Assembly (NCBI GenBank): GCA_002402105.1 | Contig: NVVD01000011.1 | Location: forward strand, 57,871-99,237 | Length of the DNA stretch: 41,367 bases | Reading direction: 5' to 3' | Origin: Candidatus Cloacimonadota bacterium | GTDB lineage: Bacteria > Muiribacteriota > UBA6191 | Part shown: piece after piece, positions 31,887-40,381 of the stretch | How positions within the stretch are numbered: position 1 is the first letter of the stretch | Layout: each line of letters starts with the position of its first letter | Position numbers and translations under genes: made by a program | The notes under the pieces: model-generated | Seen by the model: only the letters and a program-made list of their open reading frames with translations | Databases searched by the model: none | Told to the model about the DNA's origin: nothing

Positions 31887-32483
31887 TTAAGCCTTTTTTT
31901 GTTTTTCAAGCTCTAGTCTTGGTATTACACGTATAGCTTGAGGCATATGGATACAAGCTTGCTCACATAGGCCACATCCCACACATAAATCATCTATGAT
32001 TGTAGGTTGTTCATATAAACCGATTGTCATAGCCTTACCAGGTAGTGGACAAGCCCTATAACAAGCACCACAAGTACGCCCTTGATATGAAAAACAAATA
32101 TCTTCCATGAGTACAGCTTTACCCATATTAACTGACTTTTTACCCTCGTCTGTCATAGGCAATTTTTCTAAGGCCCCTGTTGGACAAACTTGCGTACAAG
32201 CCATACATAAAATACAAGCTCTTGATCTAGCTACAATTGCTGGTGTTGCTAATTGATCAAGACCAGTATCAAAACCAAGTAAACTAATACATTGATTAGG
32301 GCAAACATTAGCACATTGACCACAGCCAGTACAAAGGTCTAAAAACTCTTTTTCAGGTTTAGCTCCAGGTGGTCTAAGTAACCTACGAATCAAAGGATTA
32401 CTATGAAATTTTTGTAAAATTGGTAACACAAAAGGCAAAACCAAACCAATAATAAACGAACTAACAAAATTTCTTCTTTTCAT
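31887..32483 (-). CDS. napG: NapG, periplasmic ferredoxin-type protein
   Basis: The 198-residue protein has a Tat-like N-terminus (MKRRNF, then a hydrophobic stretch to residue 24). It holds four [4Fe-4S] sites: CTGCGQCANVCP (51-62), CILCMACTQVCP (90-101), C130 with CGACYRACP (138-146), and CVGCGLCEQAC (167-177). It belongs to the NapG/MauM family, which relays electrons between NapH and the periplasmic nitrate reductase. It is slightly shorter than E. coli NapG (231). napH starts two bases downstream. The start sits about 22 bases after a strong hairpin plus T-run, so its expression may be controlled by attenuation. Its RPPGA motif near residue 38 is shared with the divergent NapG-like gene at 36770. 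Confidence 0.88.
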   Translation of the reverse strand: MKRRNFVSSFIIGLVLPFVLPILQKFHSNPLIRRLLRPPGAKPEKEFLDLCTGCGQCANVCPNQCISLLGFDTGLDQLATPAIVARSRACILCMACTQVCPTGALEKLPMTDEGKKSVNMGKAVLMEDICFSYQGRTCGACYRACPLPGKAMTIGLYEQPTIIDDLCVGCGLCEQACIHMPQAIRVIPRLELEKQKKA

Positions 32484-32505
32484 ATAAACCTAAGATAAAA
32501 TTATT

Positions 32506-32590
32506 AAAAAATCGGAGATTGGAATTTATTCCAATAAATTAAATTTGACAGGGCTTAAAGCTTTTTATGGGAATAAATTCCCATCTCCGA
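32506..32590 (-). terminator. Long hairpin with T-run just upstream of napG (terminator or attenuator)
   Basis: Arms of 21 bases (32512-32532 and 32570-32590) pair with one mismatch around a 37-base loop. On the minus strand the stem is followed directly by TTTTTT (32506-32511). It lies between napA and napG, after an earlier terminator, and the napG start follows 22 bases later. That position suits a leader attenuator for napGH. The element also resembles a REP/MITE-like palindrome, which is the main alternative. Confidence 0.65.
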
Positions 32591-32642
32591 GATAATACTT
32601 TAAATAAAAACCACTTAACTTGAATAATATCATAATAGTAAT

Positions 32643-32683
32643 AAAAAATATCCACCTCAATACAATCAAGATGGATATTTTTA
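32643..32683 (-). terminator. Intrinsic terminator after napA
   Basis: Perfect 11-base arms AAAAATATCCA (32644-32654) and TGGATATTTTT (32672-32682) extend inward by a few more pairs around a short loop. The hairpin starts 24 bases beyond the napA stop. The A-run and T-run flanks make it effective in either direction. Confidence 0.75.
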
Positions 32684-32706
32684 TATTAAATCATTAAAAA
32701 TAATTA

Positions 32707-35328
32707 TTAAATTAATTCAACTCTACAAGCATTTTTCTTAAAGTCAGCTTGTCCAGAAATTGGATCAAATGCTCTATGAGTCGTGCCATTAGCTAACCAC
32801 TTGTTTTTCTTAGGGTCAGCAGAGTCAGCTACAGAAAGGTTCCAAGGACTAAACAAAAAGCCTTTTGGTACTGTGTTTCTAGCTGGTTTTACAACCGAAT
32901 CAAGGCCAATAGATGCTCTTGCTTCTAGTGACCCACGTCTTGTTACAATCTTAACCCATTGACCATCTTTAACACCTAGTTCTTTAGCATCATCTGGATG
33001 CATCTCAACATACATTTCTGGTACTAATTTAGAAGTAGTACCTGATCTGATTGTTTTTGATGTATGAAAATGCTCATAAACAACTCCAGTAGCCCACCAA
33101 AAAGGATAAGTCCCTTCAGGTGCTTCACCGATTTTATTACCTAAATGCTCTTTATCTGGTAACTCAGGAGTTAAACCAGCATCTCTTGCTTTTACTAATA
33201 CATCAATATGATCAATTGCAAAATATGTTGGGTCTGTACCTAGTTTTTTAAGCTCATCAGTTATTTCTTTGTATTTAGAGTAATCTTGATGACACATATG
33301 CATATGCATTTTACCATCTTTATGTCTAAACTCTTCGTATGGTTTATCTGGCCAATAAGACTCTTGACCCATATATCTTCTTTTTGTTCCGCCAGCTTTT
33401 GCAATTGCAGCTGTTGGAGCAGGCCATTGTATACCTCTTAAGTTTCTGATTTGTTGATAAAGACCAACACCAGTTTCTTTTTCTACCTCAAGCATACCAG
33501 TCATGTCACCATCAGTACCTTTAGAGGCAATAACCATATCTCTAAATACTTCTTCTGGATCATAATAACCGTTTTCTTTTCTTTGATATGGGAAAATTGC
33601 ATCAGCATCTAAACCTAATTTTTTAGCAATTAATTTACCTTTATCAATTACCATGTCCATATCTGGTCGACAACCTTTAATTGGGTTTGCTGTACCGTCT
33701 ACAACATAAAAACGTCTCTCTGATTGAATATATGTACCACCAACCCACTCACCCCAAGTAGCAGCTGGTAAAATAACATCAGCATACAAGTTATTTGGAG
33801 CATTTTTATAGATTTCTTGCACAACTGTAAACATACGAGTCATAGCAGGTCTAGCACAATTATGAGCATCAGGTAAATCAATGTGAGTAGCATAAATTAA
33901 AAACATGGCGTTTACTTCGCCTTTAATTGCACGCTCCATCATACCAATTGCCATACCAGTATTTTGCATACCAGCAACTGCTGAGAGCCTTTCTTCTGGG
34001 ATTCTCCAAGCTTTTGCCATATGTTTAACGTGCTCTTTATCATTTAAACCTTTATTAAAGGGTAATCTGCCAGTTAATCCACCAGTATATCTTTCTCCCA
34101 TGGCATTTGGTTGACCAGTTTGAGAGTGAGGCCCACATCCAGGTCGACCAATATTACCAGTTAAAACCATTAAGTTTACAAGACCCATTGTATTATGTTG
34201 CCCGTGTAAATGTTGGTTGTATCCAATTCCCCAAAAAGTTAAAACTCCACCATGTCCACGTTTTTTACCTTTGATACTTGCCTCTGCCCAAAGCTTAGCC
34301 ATATCATAGATACGCTTTGCTGGTATCATTGTTTTATCTTCTACGTCTTCTGGTTTGTAACCTTCTTTGACTTCTTTTATGTACTTTTCCCATCCCTTAA
34401 CGTGATTTTTTAGTAAATCCCAATCAACGGCCTCTGGATGGTTTTGTAAAATTGCATAAGCCAAAGCATTATGAATAGAAATATCACCATTAATTGTTGA
34501 AAAGTGATGACTATTATCAGGGTTGATTTGCTCAAGACCCATTACAGTACCTGTACGACGAGGATCAACTACTAATGATGGAATATTATTTTTATCTTTA
34601 TGATCTGCTACTCTCCAATATAAAATTGGATGAGAACCCCTTGCATTATGTCCCCAAAAAGTTACCATATCACACATTTCAATGTCATCATAACAAGTAG
34701 GAGGAGTATCAGAACCAAGTGATTTAAAATACCCAGTTACAGCTGATGTCATACACATTCTGGCGTTAGCTTCAATAGTATTTGATTGTATAACTCCTTT
34801 CATAAATAGGTTTTCAAGATATTGGCCCTCTACAGATAATTGACCTGACCCATATAAACCAATAGAGTTGCCACCTGAATGGTGAATAATCTCAACTGTT
34901 TTTTCAGCAATTAGCTCTTCTACTTCATCCCAGCTAGCTTCTCTAAATAAATCAGGATCAAATGAGCCCTTAGTTTTTGAAACATAACCTTTTACAGGGT
35001 CTGACATATCTTTTCTAATTAATGGTTTTGTTAATCTATCAACATAAATTGCTTCTGCTGATGTCAAACCTTTAATACATTGTAATCCCTTATTAGTTGG
35101 ATGATCTTTATCAGGAATAATACTTGTTATTCTTCCGTTTTTGGTTTTAATGATTGTCCCACAACCTACACCACAATATGGACAAGCAGCTAAAATATTA
35201 TCTGGACAATGATCTTTTTCAAGCTCATACTTTTCTTTACTAGGTACAGTCCAACCTGTTGTTGTAACCCCAGTAGCAACTCCAGCAGCAGCCATTCCCT
35301 TTAAAAATTTTCTTCTGTTAATTGACAT
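32707..35328 (-). CDS. napA: Periplasmic nitrate reductase catalytic subunit NapA
   Basis: The 873-residue protein reduces nitrate to nitrite in the periplasm. It has a Tat signal (RRKFLKG at 5-11, then an Ala/Gly-rich stretch). The [4Fe-4S] site is C49-x2-C52-x3-C56-x27-C84, followed by K86, the lysine that lies between the cluster and the molybdopterin. The molybdenum ligand is C192 in NARMCMTSAV. Bis-MGD binding segments such as WGHNARGSHP, VDPRRT and TGNIGRPGCGPHSQTGQPNAMG are intact. It is somewhat longer than E. coli NapA (828). The ribosome-binding site AGGAGA supports the start. It lies 23 bases after the cytochrome gene. napB, napC and napD are absent from the window, so electron supply and maturation differ from textbook nap operons. 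Confidence 0.92.
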   Translation of the reverse strand: MSINRRKFLKGMAAAGVATGVTTTGWTVPSKEKYELEKDHCPDNILAACPYCGVGCGTIIKTKNGRITSIIPDKDHPTNKGLQCIKGLTSAEAIYVDRLTKPLIRKDMSDPVKGYVSKTKGSFDPDLFREASWDEVEELIAEKTVEIIHHSGGNSIGLYGSGQLSVEGQYLENLFMKGVIQSNTIEANARMCMTSAVTGYFKSLGSDTPPTCYDDIEMCDMVTFWGHNARGSHPILYWRVADHKDKNNIPSLVVDPRRTGTVMGLEQINPDNSHHFSTINGDISIHNALAYAILQNHPEAVDWDLLKNHVKGWEKYIKEVKEGYKPEDVEDKTMIPAKRIYDMAKLWAEASIKGKKRGHGGVLTFWGIGYNQHLHGQHNTMGLVNLMVLTGNIGRPGCGPHSQTGQPNAMGERYTGGLTGRLPFNKGLNDKEHVKHMAKAWRIPEERLSAVAGMQNTGMAIGMMERAIKGEVNAMFLIYATHIDLPDAHNCARPAMTRMFTVVQEIYKNAPNNLYADVILPAATWGEWVGGTYIQSERRFYVVDGTANPIKGCRPDMDMVIDKGKLIAKKLGLDADAIFPYQRKENGYYDPEEVFRDMVIASKGTDGDMTGMLEVEKETGVGLYQQIRNLRGIQWPAPTAAIAKAGGTKRRYMGQESYWPDKPYEEFRHKDGKMHMHMCHQDYSKYKEITDELKKLGTDPTYFAIDHIDVLVKARDAGLTPELPDKEHLGNKIGEAPEGTYPFWWATGVVYEHFHTSKTIRSGTTSKLVPEMYVEMHPDDAKELGVKDGQWVKIVTRRGSLEARASIGLDSVVKPARNTVPKGFLFSPWNLSVADSADPKKNKWLANGTTHRAFDPISGQADFKKNACRVELI

Positions 35329-35351
35329 TTTCTCTCCTAAAAGGTTAATAC

Positions 35352-36617
35352 CTAATTTAAACTTCTTAAAAATACTATAATATCGTTGATTTCTTGTTTA
35401 TTTAAGTTTGCCAAGCCCGAAGAACCTGCAAATGATTTCATGGCCGTACCAATACGACCATGTATAATTGTTTGTCTAATGTAATCATCACTAGCAACAT
35501 CTAAAAAACCAGACTTACCAATGGCAGGTCCAGCTCCTCCAGCTAAATAACCTTCACCTTCATTACCATGACAATATCCACAAAACTGAATAAATTTTGC
35601 TTTCCCTGACTTTGCACTACCAGTAGCTTCAAAGTTATGATTTACATTTATACTAATTGGGTTTTTAACAGGTATCGATCTCATATAAGTTATAATTGAT
35701 TTAATTGTAGTCTTATCTAAATCTGCTCTTGCTGGCATACTTGTACCTGGACGACCATGTTTAATAGTTTCTCTGATAAAAGCATTACTAGCAATTGCCA
35801 AAAAATCTCTATTAATAATTGATGGTGCAAAACCAACTTTTCCTTTTCCGTCTGCTTGATGGCAAGGAGAACAGTTCATCATAAATTGAGCTTTACCTTT
35901 AATTATAAGGTCTGCTTTGGATAATTTATTTTGTTTTGCTGATTTTTCATCATTGATGCCTCTTAAAAAAACAATTACATCTTCTGCTTCTTGTTTTGAG
36001 AGATTAGATAATCCTTTAGCTCCAATAAATGGTCTCATAGCTGTACCAGAACGGCCATGCTCTAGTGTTTTATATATATAATCATCACTAACTGTATCTA
36101 AAAAACCCTTTAAGCCAATACCAGTCCCTGGTCCACCAGAAATATAACCCTCACCTTTTTTACCATGACAAACAGCACAAGTTACTTTAAAGATTTCTTT
36201 ACCTTTTTTGTAATCACCCTCTGCTTCCCAATGTTTATTTACTTTTACTTTTAATGGAGTATCAAATTTAAATGATCTTAAGTAAGCAACGATATTATTA
36301 AGTTGTTCCCCTTTTAAATCGGGACGTGCCATCATTGATGTTCCTGCTCTACCTTTTAAAACTGTAGTTTTGATAAACTTATCATCTGCAATTGCTAAAA
36401 AGTCTCTACTACCTATACTTGGAGCAAACCCTACTTTACCTAATGCGTCTGCTTGATGACAAGGAGAACAGTTCATCATATAAGCTGTTTTACCTTTATC
36501 AACTGCACTTGCAGCATCTACTTTTGCTACGACTAACAAAGAGCTTATAAATAACCCTTGAAATAAAATTGAATTTCCAAACCTAAACGCTCGTTTCATT
36601 TGTTTCACTACTTTCAT
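35352..36617 (-). CDS. Four-heme class I cytochrome c (two tandem diheme units)
   Basis: The 421-residue protein has a signal peptide (about 8-36, ending VDAAS). Its four heme-binding motifs are CSPCH (50-54), CAVCH (147-151), CSPCH (249-253) and CGYCH (346-350). Each is followed by a probable axial methionine in GTSM or GTAM (95, 194, 294 and near 392). Residues 40-225 and 237-421 are clearly duplicated copies of one diheme unit, including FAPSI, RDFLAIA and HGRxGT. It is first in the operon, 23 bases before napA, so it most likely feeds electrons to NapA in place of the missing NapB/NapC. A second ATG six codons in (36599) is an alternative start. Confidence 0.88.
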   Translation of the reverse strand: MKVVKQMKRAFRFGNSILFQGLFISSLLVVAKVDAASAVDKGKTAYMMNCSPCHQADALGKVGFAPSIGSRDFLAIADDKFIKTTVLKGRAGTSMMARPDLKGEQLNNIVAYLRSFKFDTPLKVKVNKHWEAEGDYKKGKEIFKVTCAVCHGKKGEGYISGGPGTGIGLKGFLDTVSDDYIYKTLEHGRSGTAMRPFIGAKGLSNLSKQEAEDVIVFLRGINDEKSAKQNKLSKADLIIKGKAQFMMNCSPCHQADGKGKVGFAPSIINRDFLAIASNAFIRETIKHGRPGTSMPARADLDKTTIKSIITYMRSIPVKNPISINVNHNFEATGSAKSGKAKFIQFCGYCHGNEGEGYLAGGAGPAIGKSGFLDVASDDYIRQTIIHGRIGTAMKSFAGSSGLANLNKQEINDIIVFLRSLN

Positions 36618-36655
36618 TTAATATATCTAAACCTACCATTATATACATTAATGGG

Positions 36656-36685
36656 ATTGTAATGAAATATATGTCATAATGTCAA
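36656..36685 (-). promoter_or_regulatory. Promoter of the cytochrome c-napA operon
   Basis: On the minus strand a perfect TTGACA (36680-36685) and a TACAAT (36656-36661) are 18 bases apart, about 39 bases upstream of the cytochrome start. This is the best sigma-70 promoter in the window. Confidence 0.7.
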
Positions 36686-36702
36686 GGTTATTAAGACATT
36701 AT
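36676..36702. promoter_or_regulatory. Inverted-repeat operator overlapping the nap promoter
   Basis: Perfect arms ATAATGTC (36676-36683) and GACATTAT (36695-36702) with an 11-base spacer cover the -35 box of the cytochrome-napA promoter and lie between the divergent genes. It does not match the FNR consensus TTGAT-N4-ATCAA. The regulator is unknown. Confidence 0.45.
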
Positions 36703-36769
36703 TATCTTAATAATTTATATTCTATAATCTATATATAGCTATATAATTGGTTTGATTGGAATTGACAAG

Positions 36770-37336
36770 ATGGCAAAGTTTAATCGAAGACAACTATTTA
36801 AACTAAAATTAAACGACATTGTTAAATGTCTACATGAAGAAGAAGTTGGTAATGATAATTATTTAATTAGACCACCTGGTGCTATTGGTGAAACTGAGTT
36901 TCTAAATAAATGTGAGCGTTGTCATAAATGCTTAGAAGCTTGTGAATATGATAGTATTTCTACTCTTAGTGCTTCTTTTGGTAAGTTAGAGTTGACCCCT
37001 ATTTTAAACCCCGAGTTTACAGCTTGCCATTTATGTTCTGATTTTCCTTGCATAAAGGCTTGCCCCAGTGGAGCATTACAAGATTCTTTAAAAAACATTT
37101 CTATGGCTACGGTTGAGTTTAACCATGAAAATTGTTTAAACTCGCATGGCACACTTTGTGATACCTGTGCCATGAATTGTCCACATACAGTCAAAGCCAT
37201 TACAATGGAAGGCCCCTTTCACAAAAGATTACCCGTACTTAATGATAACCAATGTCTTGGCTGTGGTTTATGTATTTATTATTGTGATGAACCAAATGCC
37301 ATAACAATAAAAAAAACTAGACAGTTTATCTTGTAA
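36770..37336 (+). CDS. NapG-like ferredoxin-type protein, divergent from the nap operon
   Basis: The 188-residue protein starts at ATG 36770, with a GGA nine bases upstream; a TTG at 36752 would add six residues. The N-terminus MAKFNRRQLFKLKL has paired arginines but no clear hydrophobic stretch, so it may remain in the cytoplasm, as NapF does. Cysteine groups CERCHKCLEAC, CHLCSDFPCIKACP, CDTCAMNCP and CLGCGLCIYYC mark up to four [4Fe-4S] clusters. The RPPGA motif and overall pattern make it a paralogue of the NapG encoded at 31887-32483. NapF and NapG relatives take part in NapA maturation or electron transfer. It is transcribed away from the nap operon across a shared regulatory gap. Its end overlaps the speD end by 11 bases. 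Confidence 0.75.
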   Translation: MAKFNRRQLFKLKLNDIVKCLHEEEVGNDNYLIRPPGAIGETEFLNKCERCHKCLEACEYDSISTLSASFGKLELTPILNPEFTACHLCSDFPCIKACPSGALQDSLKNISMATVEFNHENCLNSHGTLCDTCAMNCPHTVKAITMEGPFHKRLPVLNDNQCLGCGLCIYYCDEPNAITIKKTRQFIL

Positions 37337-37676
37337 TCTCTTTTAAATCTACATCACTTGGTTGAAAATAATCATATAATACATCATATGCTTTTTTGGC
37401 ATGACTCATATGTCCACAAGTATATACATCAATCACAGCAGTGTTATTTTCTGGCCATGTATGAATACTAATATGTGACTCTGCTAATAAAACAACCCCT
37501 GTTACGCCTATAGGTTCAAATTGATGAAAACAAGAACCCACCATGCTAAGTTTTGCTTTTTCAACTGTTTCTTTTAAAGCTTTTTCAATGGTATTCAAAT
37601 ATTTTAACTTTTCTGAATCTATACCATACATATTAGCTAAAATATGTATACCCGATATATTGTCTTTATCTACCAT
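37326..37676 (-). CDS. speD: S-adenosylmethionine decarboxylase proenzyme (prokaryotic class 1B)
   Basis: The 116-residue protein makes decarboxylated AdoMet, the aminopropyl donor for spermidine. Length and motifs fit the short SpeD of many bacteria. The self-cleavage site lies in LLAESHISIHTWPE, between Glu66 and Ser67. Ser67 becomes the pyruvoyl group. His72 and Cys87 (VYTCGH) correspond to the processing and catalytic residues of the Thermotoga enzyme. It lies five bases after the DUF952 gene and converges with the NapG-like gene, with an 11-base overlap. No speE lies next to it. Confidence 0.92.
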   Translation of the reverse strand: MVDKDNISGIHILANMYGIDSEKLKYLNTIEKALKETVEKAKLSMVGSCFHQFEPIGVTGVVLLAESHISIHTWPENNTAVIDVYTCGHMSHAKKAYDVLYDYFQPSDVDLKEITR

Positions 37677-37681
37677 TTTAT

Positions 37682-38035
37682 TTAAACAACTTCACTAGGT
37701 AGTAAAAATGTACCATCATCTTGTACAGGAAAATTAATCAATTTAACAATTAAACTTGATTTTATATCCCCATATATATGAGGAAAAATTTGACCAGCCT
37801 CTTTTACAAACTCAACTTTTAAAGTTTCACCAACACTACTTTGCTCTATTTGAAAAAGAGATAAATTATTTATTGATTTATAAAAAGAGTTTGCAACAAG
37901 TAAAATTTGGTTTTTATAAGATAGGTGAATAAAACCTTCAAGCTTTAAACTTTCTGCTTCATATGAGGCAGACTCCATTGCCTGCTTTGCTAAATTTTTA
38001 TCTACAATATGGTATATATATTTTTCATTTTTCAT
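37682..38035 (-). CDS. DUF952 family protein
   Basis: The 117-residue protein has the pattern of the DUF952 family: YIYHIVDK at the N-terminus, LEGFIHLSYKNQ (about residues 31-42), LKVEFVKE and FPHIYGDI near the C-terminus. The conserved His residues in IYHIV, GFIHLS and FPHIYG are all present. The family is small and cytoplasmic, often found beside metabolic genes, and has no established reaction. It is two bases downstream of the hydrolase gene and five bases upstream of speD, so the three are probably one transcript. Confidence 0.8.
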   Translation of the reverse strand: MKNEKYIYHIVDKNLAKQAMESASYEAESLKLEGFIHLSYKNQILLVANSFYKSINNLSLFQIEQSSVGETLKVEFVKEAGQIFPHIYGDIKSSLIVKLINFPVQDDGTFLLPSEVV

Positions 38036-38037
38036 AA

Positions 38038-38790
38038 TTAACCCTCATTTAAAAATTGATCAACAGATTTTTGTAATTGCTTCATAGAGTCACCATGTAA
38101 ACCATGACTTGCACCTAAAATAACAAATAATTTTGCATTCATCATCTTTTTTGATAATAAATTTAACTCTTGTAATGGAAACAATCTATCAAACTCACAT
38201 GCAATGATTAAAGTTTTTTGTTTTATTTTTGCTATAAACTCACTACTATTATGACTTATACAAGCTTTTATAGAGTTTACTAATAAAGATTTAGACCTTG
38301 GTTTTGGAACAATCAAGCGTAAACCAGATTCTGGTTTATAAGGTTTATTATAAATAACTTCTAAGGTCGATTTTTGTAAATCTTGCCAGTTTTCATTTTC
38401 TGATAACTCTTGCCACTCTAATAATGTATTTATTTCATCTGAATTTTGTTTATCAGAGCTCATTGCTAAAACTAATTTTTTACATATATCTGGTTTTATA
38501 TTTATTAAATGTTGAGCGATAAGCCCGCCCATTGAAATACCGATCATTAAATCACATTTTGGTATTTGTGGTACTATCATCTTGGCAATGTTTTGACTCG
38601 TTGTAAGGTTTAGCTTATTGGGACGACTTATAAACATCAATCTATGACTTTGAGCTAAATCTCTCCATTGTCGTTTTAATATTTTTTCATTATCAAGGCA
38701 AGATTTAAAACTATCCATCAATGAGGGTAAAATTACAATGAGCTTTTCACCTTGCCCAAACTCTAAAATTGGTAAATTGACTTCTTTCAT
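38038..38790 (-). CDS. Alpha/beta hydrolase
   Basis: The 250-residue protein has the alpha/beta-hydrolase fold. The nucleophile elbow GISMGG has Ser86, the acid is probably Asp201 in ACEFDRLFP, and the catalytic His is His229 in GASHGLHG. Length and motifs resemble MenH, BioH and related small esterases, but the oxyanion-side HG motif usual near residue 22 is replaced by LPSLMDS, so the substrate cannot be named. It is the first gene of a three-gene unit with the DUF952 gene and speD. An AGTAGG ribosome-binding site precedes the ATG. Confidence 0.75.
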   Translation of the reverse strand: MKEVNLPILEFGQGEKLIVILPSLMDSFKSCLDNEKILKRQWRDLAQSHRLMFISRPNKLNLTTSQNIAKMIVPQIPKCDLMIGISMGGLIAQHLINIKPDICKKLVLAMSSDKQNSDEINTLLEWQELSENENWQDLQKSTLEVIYNKPYKPESGLRLIVPKPRSKSLLVNSIKACISHNSSEFIAKIKQKTLIIACEFDRLFPLQELNLLSKKMMNAKLFVILGASHGLHGDSMKQLQKSVDQFLNEG

Positions 38791-38842
38791 AAAACCTACT
38801 AATTATTAAAACAAAAACATACAAAAACAAACTACTTTACAC

Positions 38843-38871
38843 TTGTCATTATCGTCAAGAGACTTTATACT
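38843..38871 (+). promoter_or_regulatory. Promoter of the exported-protein gene pair
   Basis: TTGTCA (38843-38848) and TATACT (38866-38871) are separated by 17 bases, about 70 bases before the ATG at 38940. Confidence 0.6.
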
Positions 38872-38939
38872 TAAACTGGATCTAGTGTTTCTATTCACAC
38901 ATATTTAGTTTCAAACTTTTAAAAAACTTTTAGGCAACC

Positions 38940-40367
38940 ATGCAATTTTATTTAAGCTTTATTCTGTTATGTATATTTAATAACTCAATACCTGCTAGTC
39001 AGTTTTCTAATGTTTCATTCAAAAAAATTAGTGAATTTTATAAAATCTATAGAGCTTACAGCCCTGACTGTCAAAGATTTTCAAAAAAGAAAAAAGTTTC
39101 ACAAATAACCTTAAATAGCTGTGCTAACCTTAAAAATCAACTTCAAAAATCAGTCCGTAAAATTCAATTAAAATCTAATGTTAAATTAAAAAGTATTTTA
39201 TCTGAAAGACAAAAGCTATACTTAAATCAAGATCTCAATAAAAACCTTGCTCAGTATTTAACAAAATTATCTAAGCAATATCAACAACAATTATCACAAA
39301 AACATGATAATTTATCTCAAGCACTTAATCATTTTCACCATCAAGTTGATACCCGATTAAAATCAGAATTGTACACATATAATCAAAGCCACCAAATTTT
39401 ACAAAAAAGATTTGATTTACTCTATAGGGGTATTAACGACACCCTACTAAATAATAATATAGAAATTCTTTTTAATTCTTCTAAATATTTTTTATCTCCT
39501 CAACAATCTTCGTTTATTTCTTCTTATCAGTTTCCGTATGGTAAAGATTTATTTAATTTCATTTCTCATAGTAATATTTCATCTAAGCATATTTTAATTG
39601 CTTCAATTCAAAAAAATCAAACTCAGATAAACGCTCCAAAATCATATAATAATAATCAAAATATAACGCAACTTATTAAAGAGTACTCACTCAATGGACC
39701 AAAAAAAGTAACCGTTTCTTCTTGGAGACAAAAAGCTAATGTATCCAAGCCTGCTTTTTTTAAAAAAGAAAAAAAAATATCTCTGCAAGATGAATTTAGT
39801 TCTATCTTTTTATCTAGTAAAAAAACAGAATCTATACTAAACACTACCCCCTTAATTTCAAATTCAAAATTATTTGCTTTTGTTCAATTACCCATCTTAT
39901 TAAGTTTTCACCCAGAAATGAAAAGATTTGATAATAAAAGTAAAAGATTCATTAATGACAATCCTCAGATATTTATAAATGAACATTTTTTTCAAGGGTT
40001 TAGTAAAAAACTTCTAAATCAAACAATAAATTCTCATAGTTTTGAAGAAATTTCAGAACTTCAAAAGCTCGAATCCACCAAATTAATGAGCTTTCTTGAG
40101 TCTGAAAATCACCTAAAAGCGATTCATCAAGATATCCAAAAAGCTATTTCTCAACTAACTAACAAACACCAATTTAAAGCCATTTTTTATGATAATTTAA
40201 TTTTATCTAATAGTGATTCTATATTAAATCACAATAAAATTATTGTTAATAAAAATATTCAAGATTTAACCAAAGAAGCTTTAATTATACTTTATCAAAA
40301 TGATGATCAACAAACTTTAAACCAAGTACTTAAAGCATTAGCAGACTCACAACTGTTAGATATTTAA
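38940..40367 (+). CDS. Exported, largely helical protein of unknown function
   Basis: The 475-residue protein has a signal peptide (about 1-19, FYLSFILLCIFNNSIPAS) and an AGG ribosome-binding site seven bases before the ATG. After the signal it is rich in Gln, Lys, Ser and Asn. Predicted helices with coiled-coil character occupy about residues 60-170 (for example KLSKQYQQQLSQKHDNLSQA), and another helical block lies at about 360-470. There are two cysteines near the start (about 44 and 60) and none elsewhere. I recognise no domain. The next gene starts 14 bases downstream and is also exported, so the two probably act together outside the cytoplasm. Confidence 0.65.
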   Translation: MQFYLSFILLCIFNNSIPASQFSNVSFKKISEFYKIYRAYSPDCQRFSKKKKVSQITLNSCANLKNQLQKSVRKIQLKSNVKLKSILSERQKLYLNQDLNKNLAQYLTKLSKQYQQQLSQKHDNLSQALNHFHHQVDTRLKSELYTYNQSHQILQKRFDLLYRGINDTLLNNNIEILFNSSKYFLSPQQSSFISSYQFPYGKDLFNFISHSNISSKHILIASIQKNQTQINAPKSYNNNQNITQLIKEYSLNGPKKVTVSSWRQKANVSKPAFFKKEKKISLQDEFSSIFLSSKKTESILNTTPLISNSKLFAFVQLPILLSFHPEMKRFDNKSKRFINDNPQIFINEHFFQGFSKKLLNQTINSHSFEEISELQKLESTKLMSFLESENHLKAIHQDIQKAISQLTNKHQFKAIFYDNLILSNSDSILNHNKIIVNKNIQDLTKEALIILYQNDDQQTLNQVLKALADSQLLDI

Positions 40368-40381
40368 TTACTGGAGATATT

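Noticed and set aside
32707-35328. Assimilatory nitrate reductase or formate dehydrogenase instead of NapA
   Set aside because: The Tat signal, the C-x2-C-x3-C-x27-C spacing with CIKG, a Cys (not selenocysteine) molybdenum ligand and napG/napH neighbours all favour NapA.
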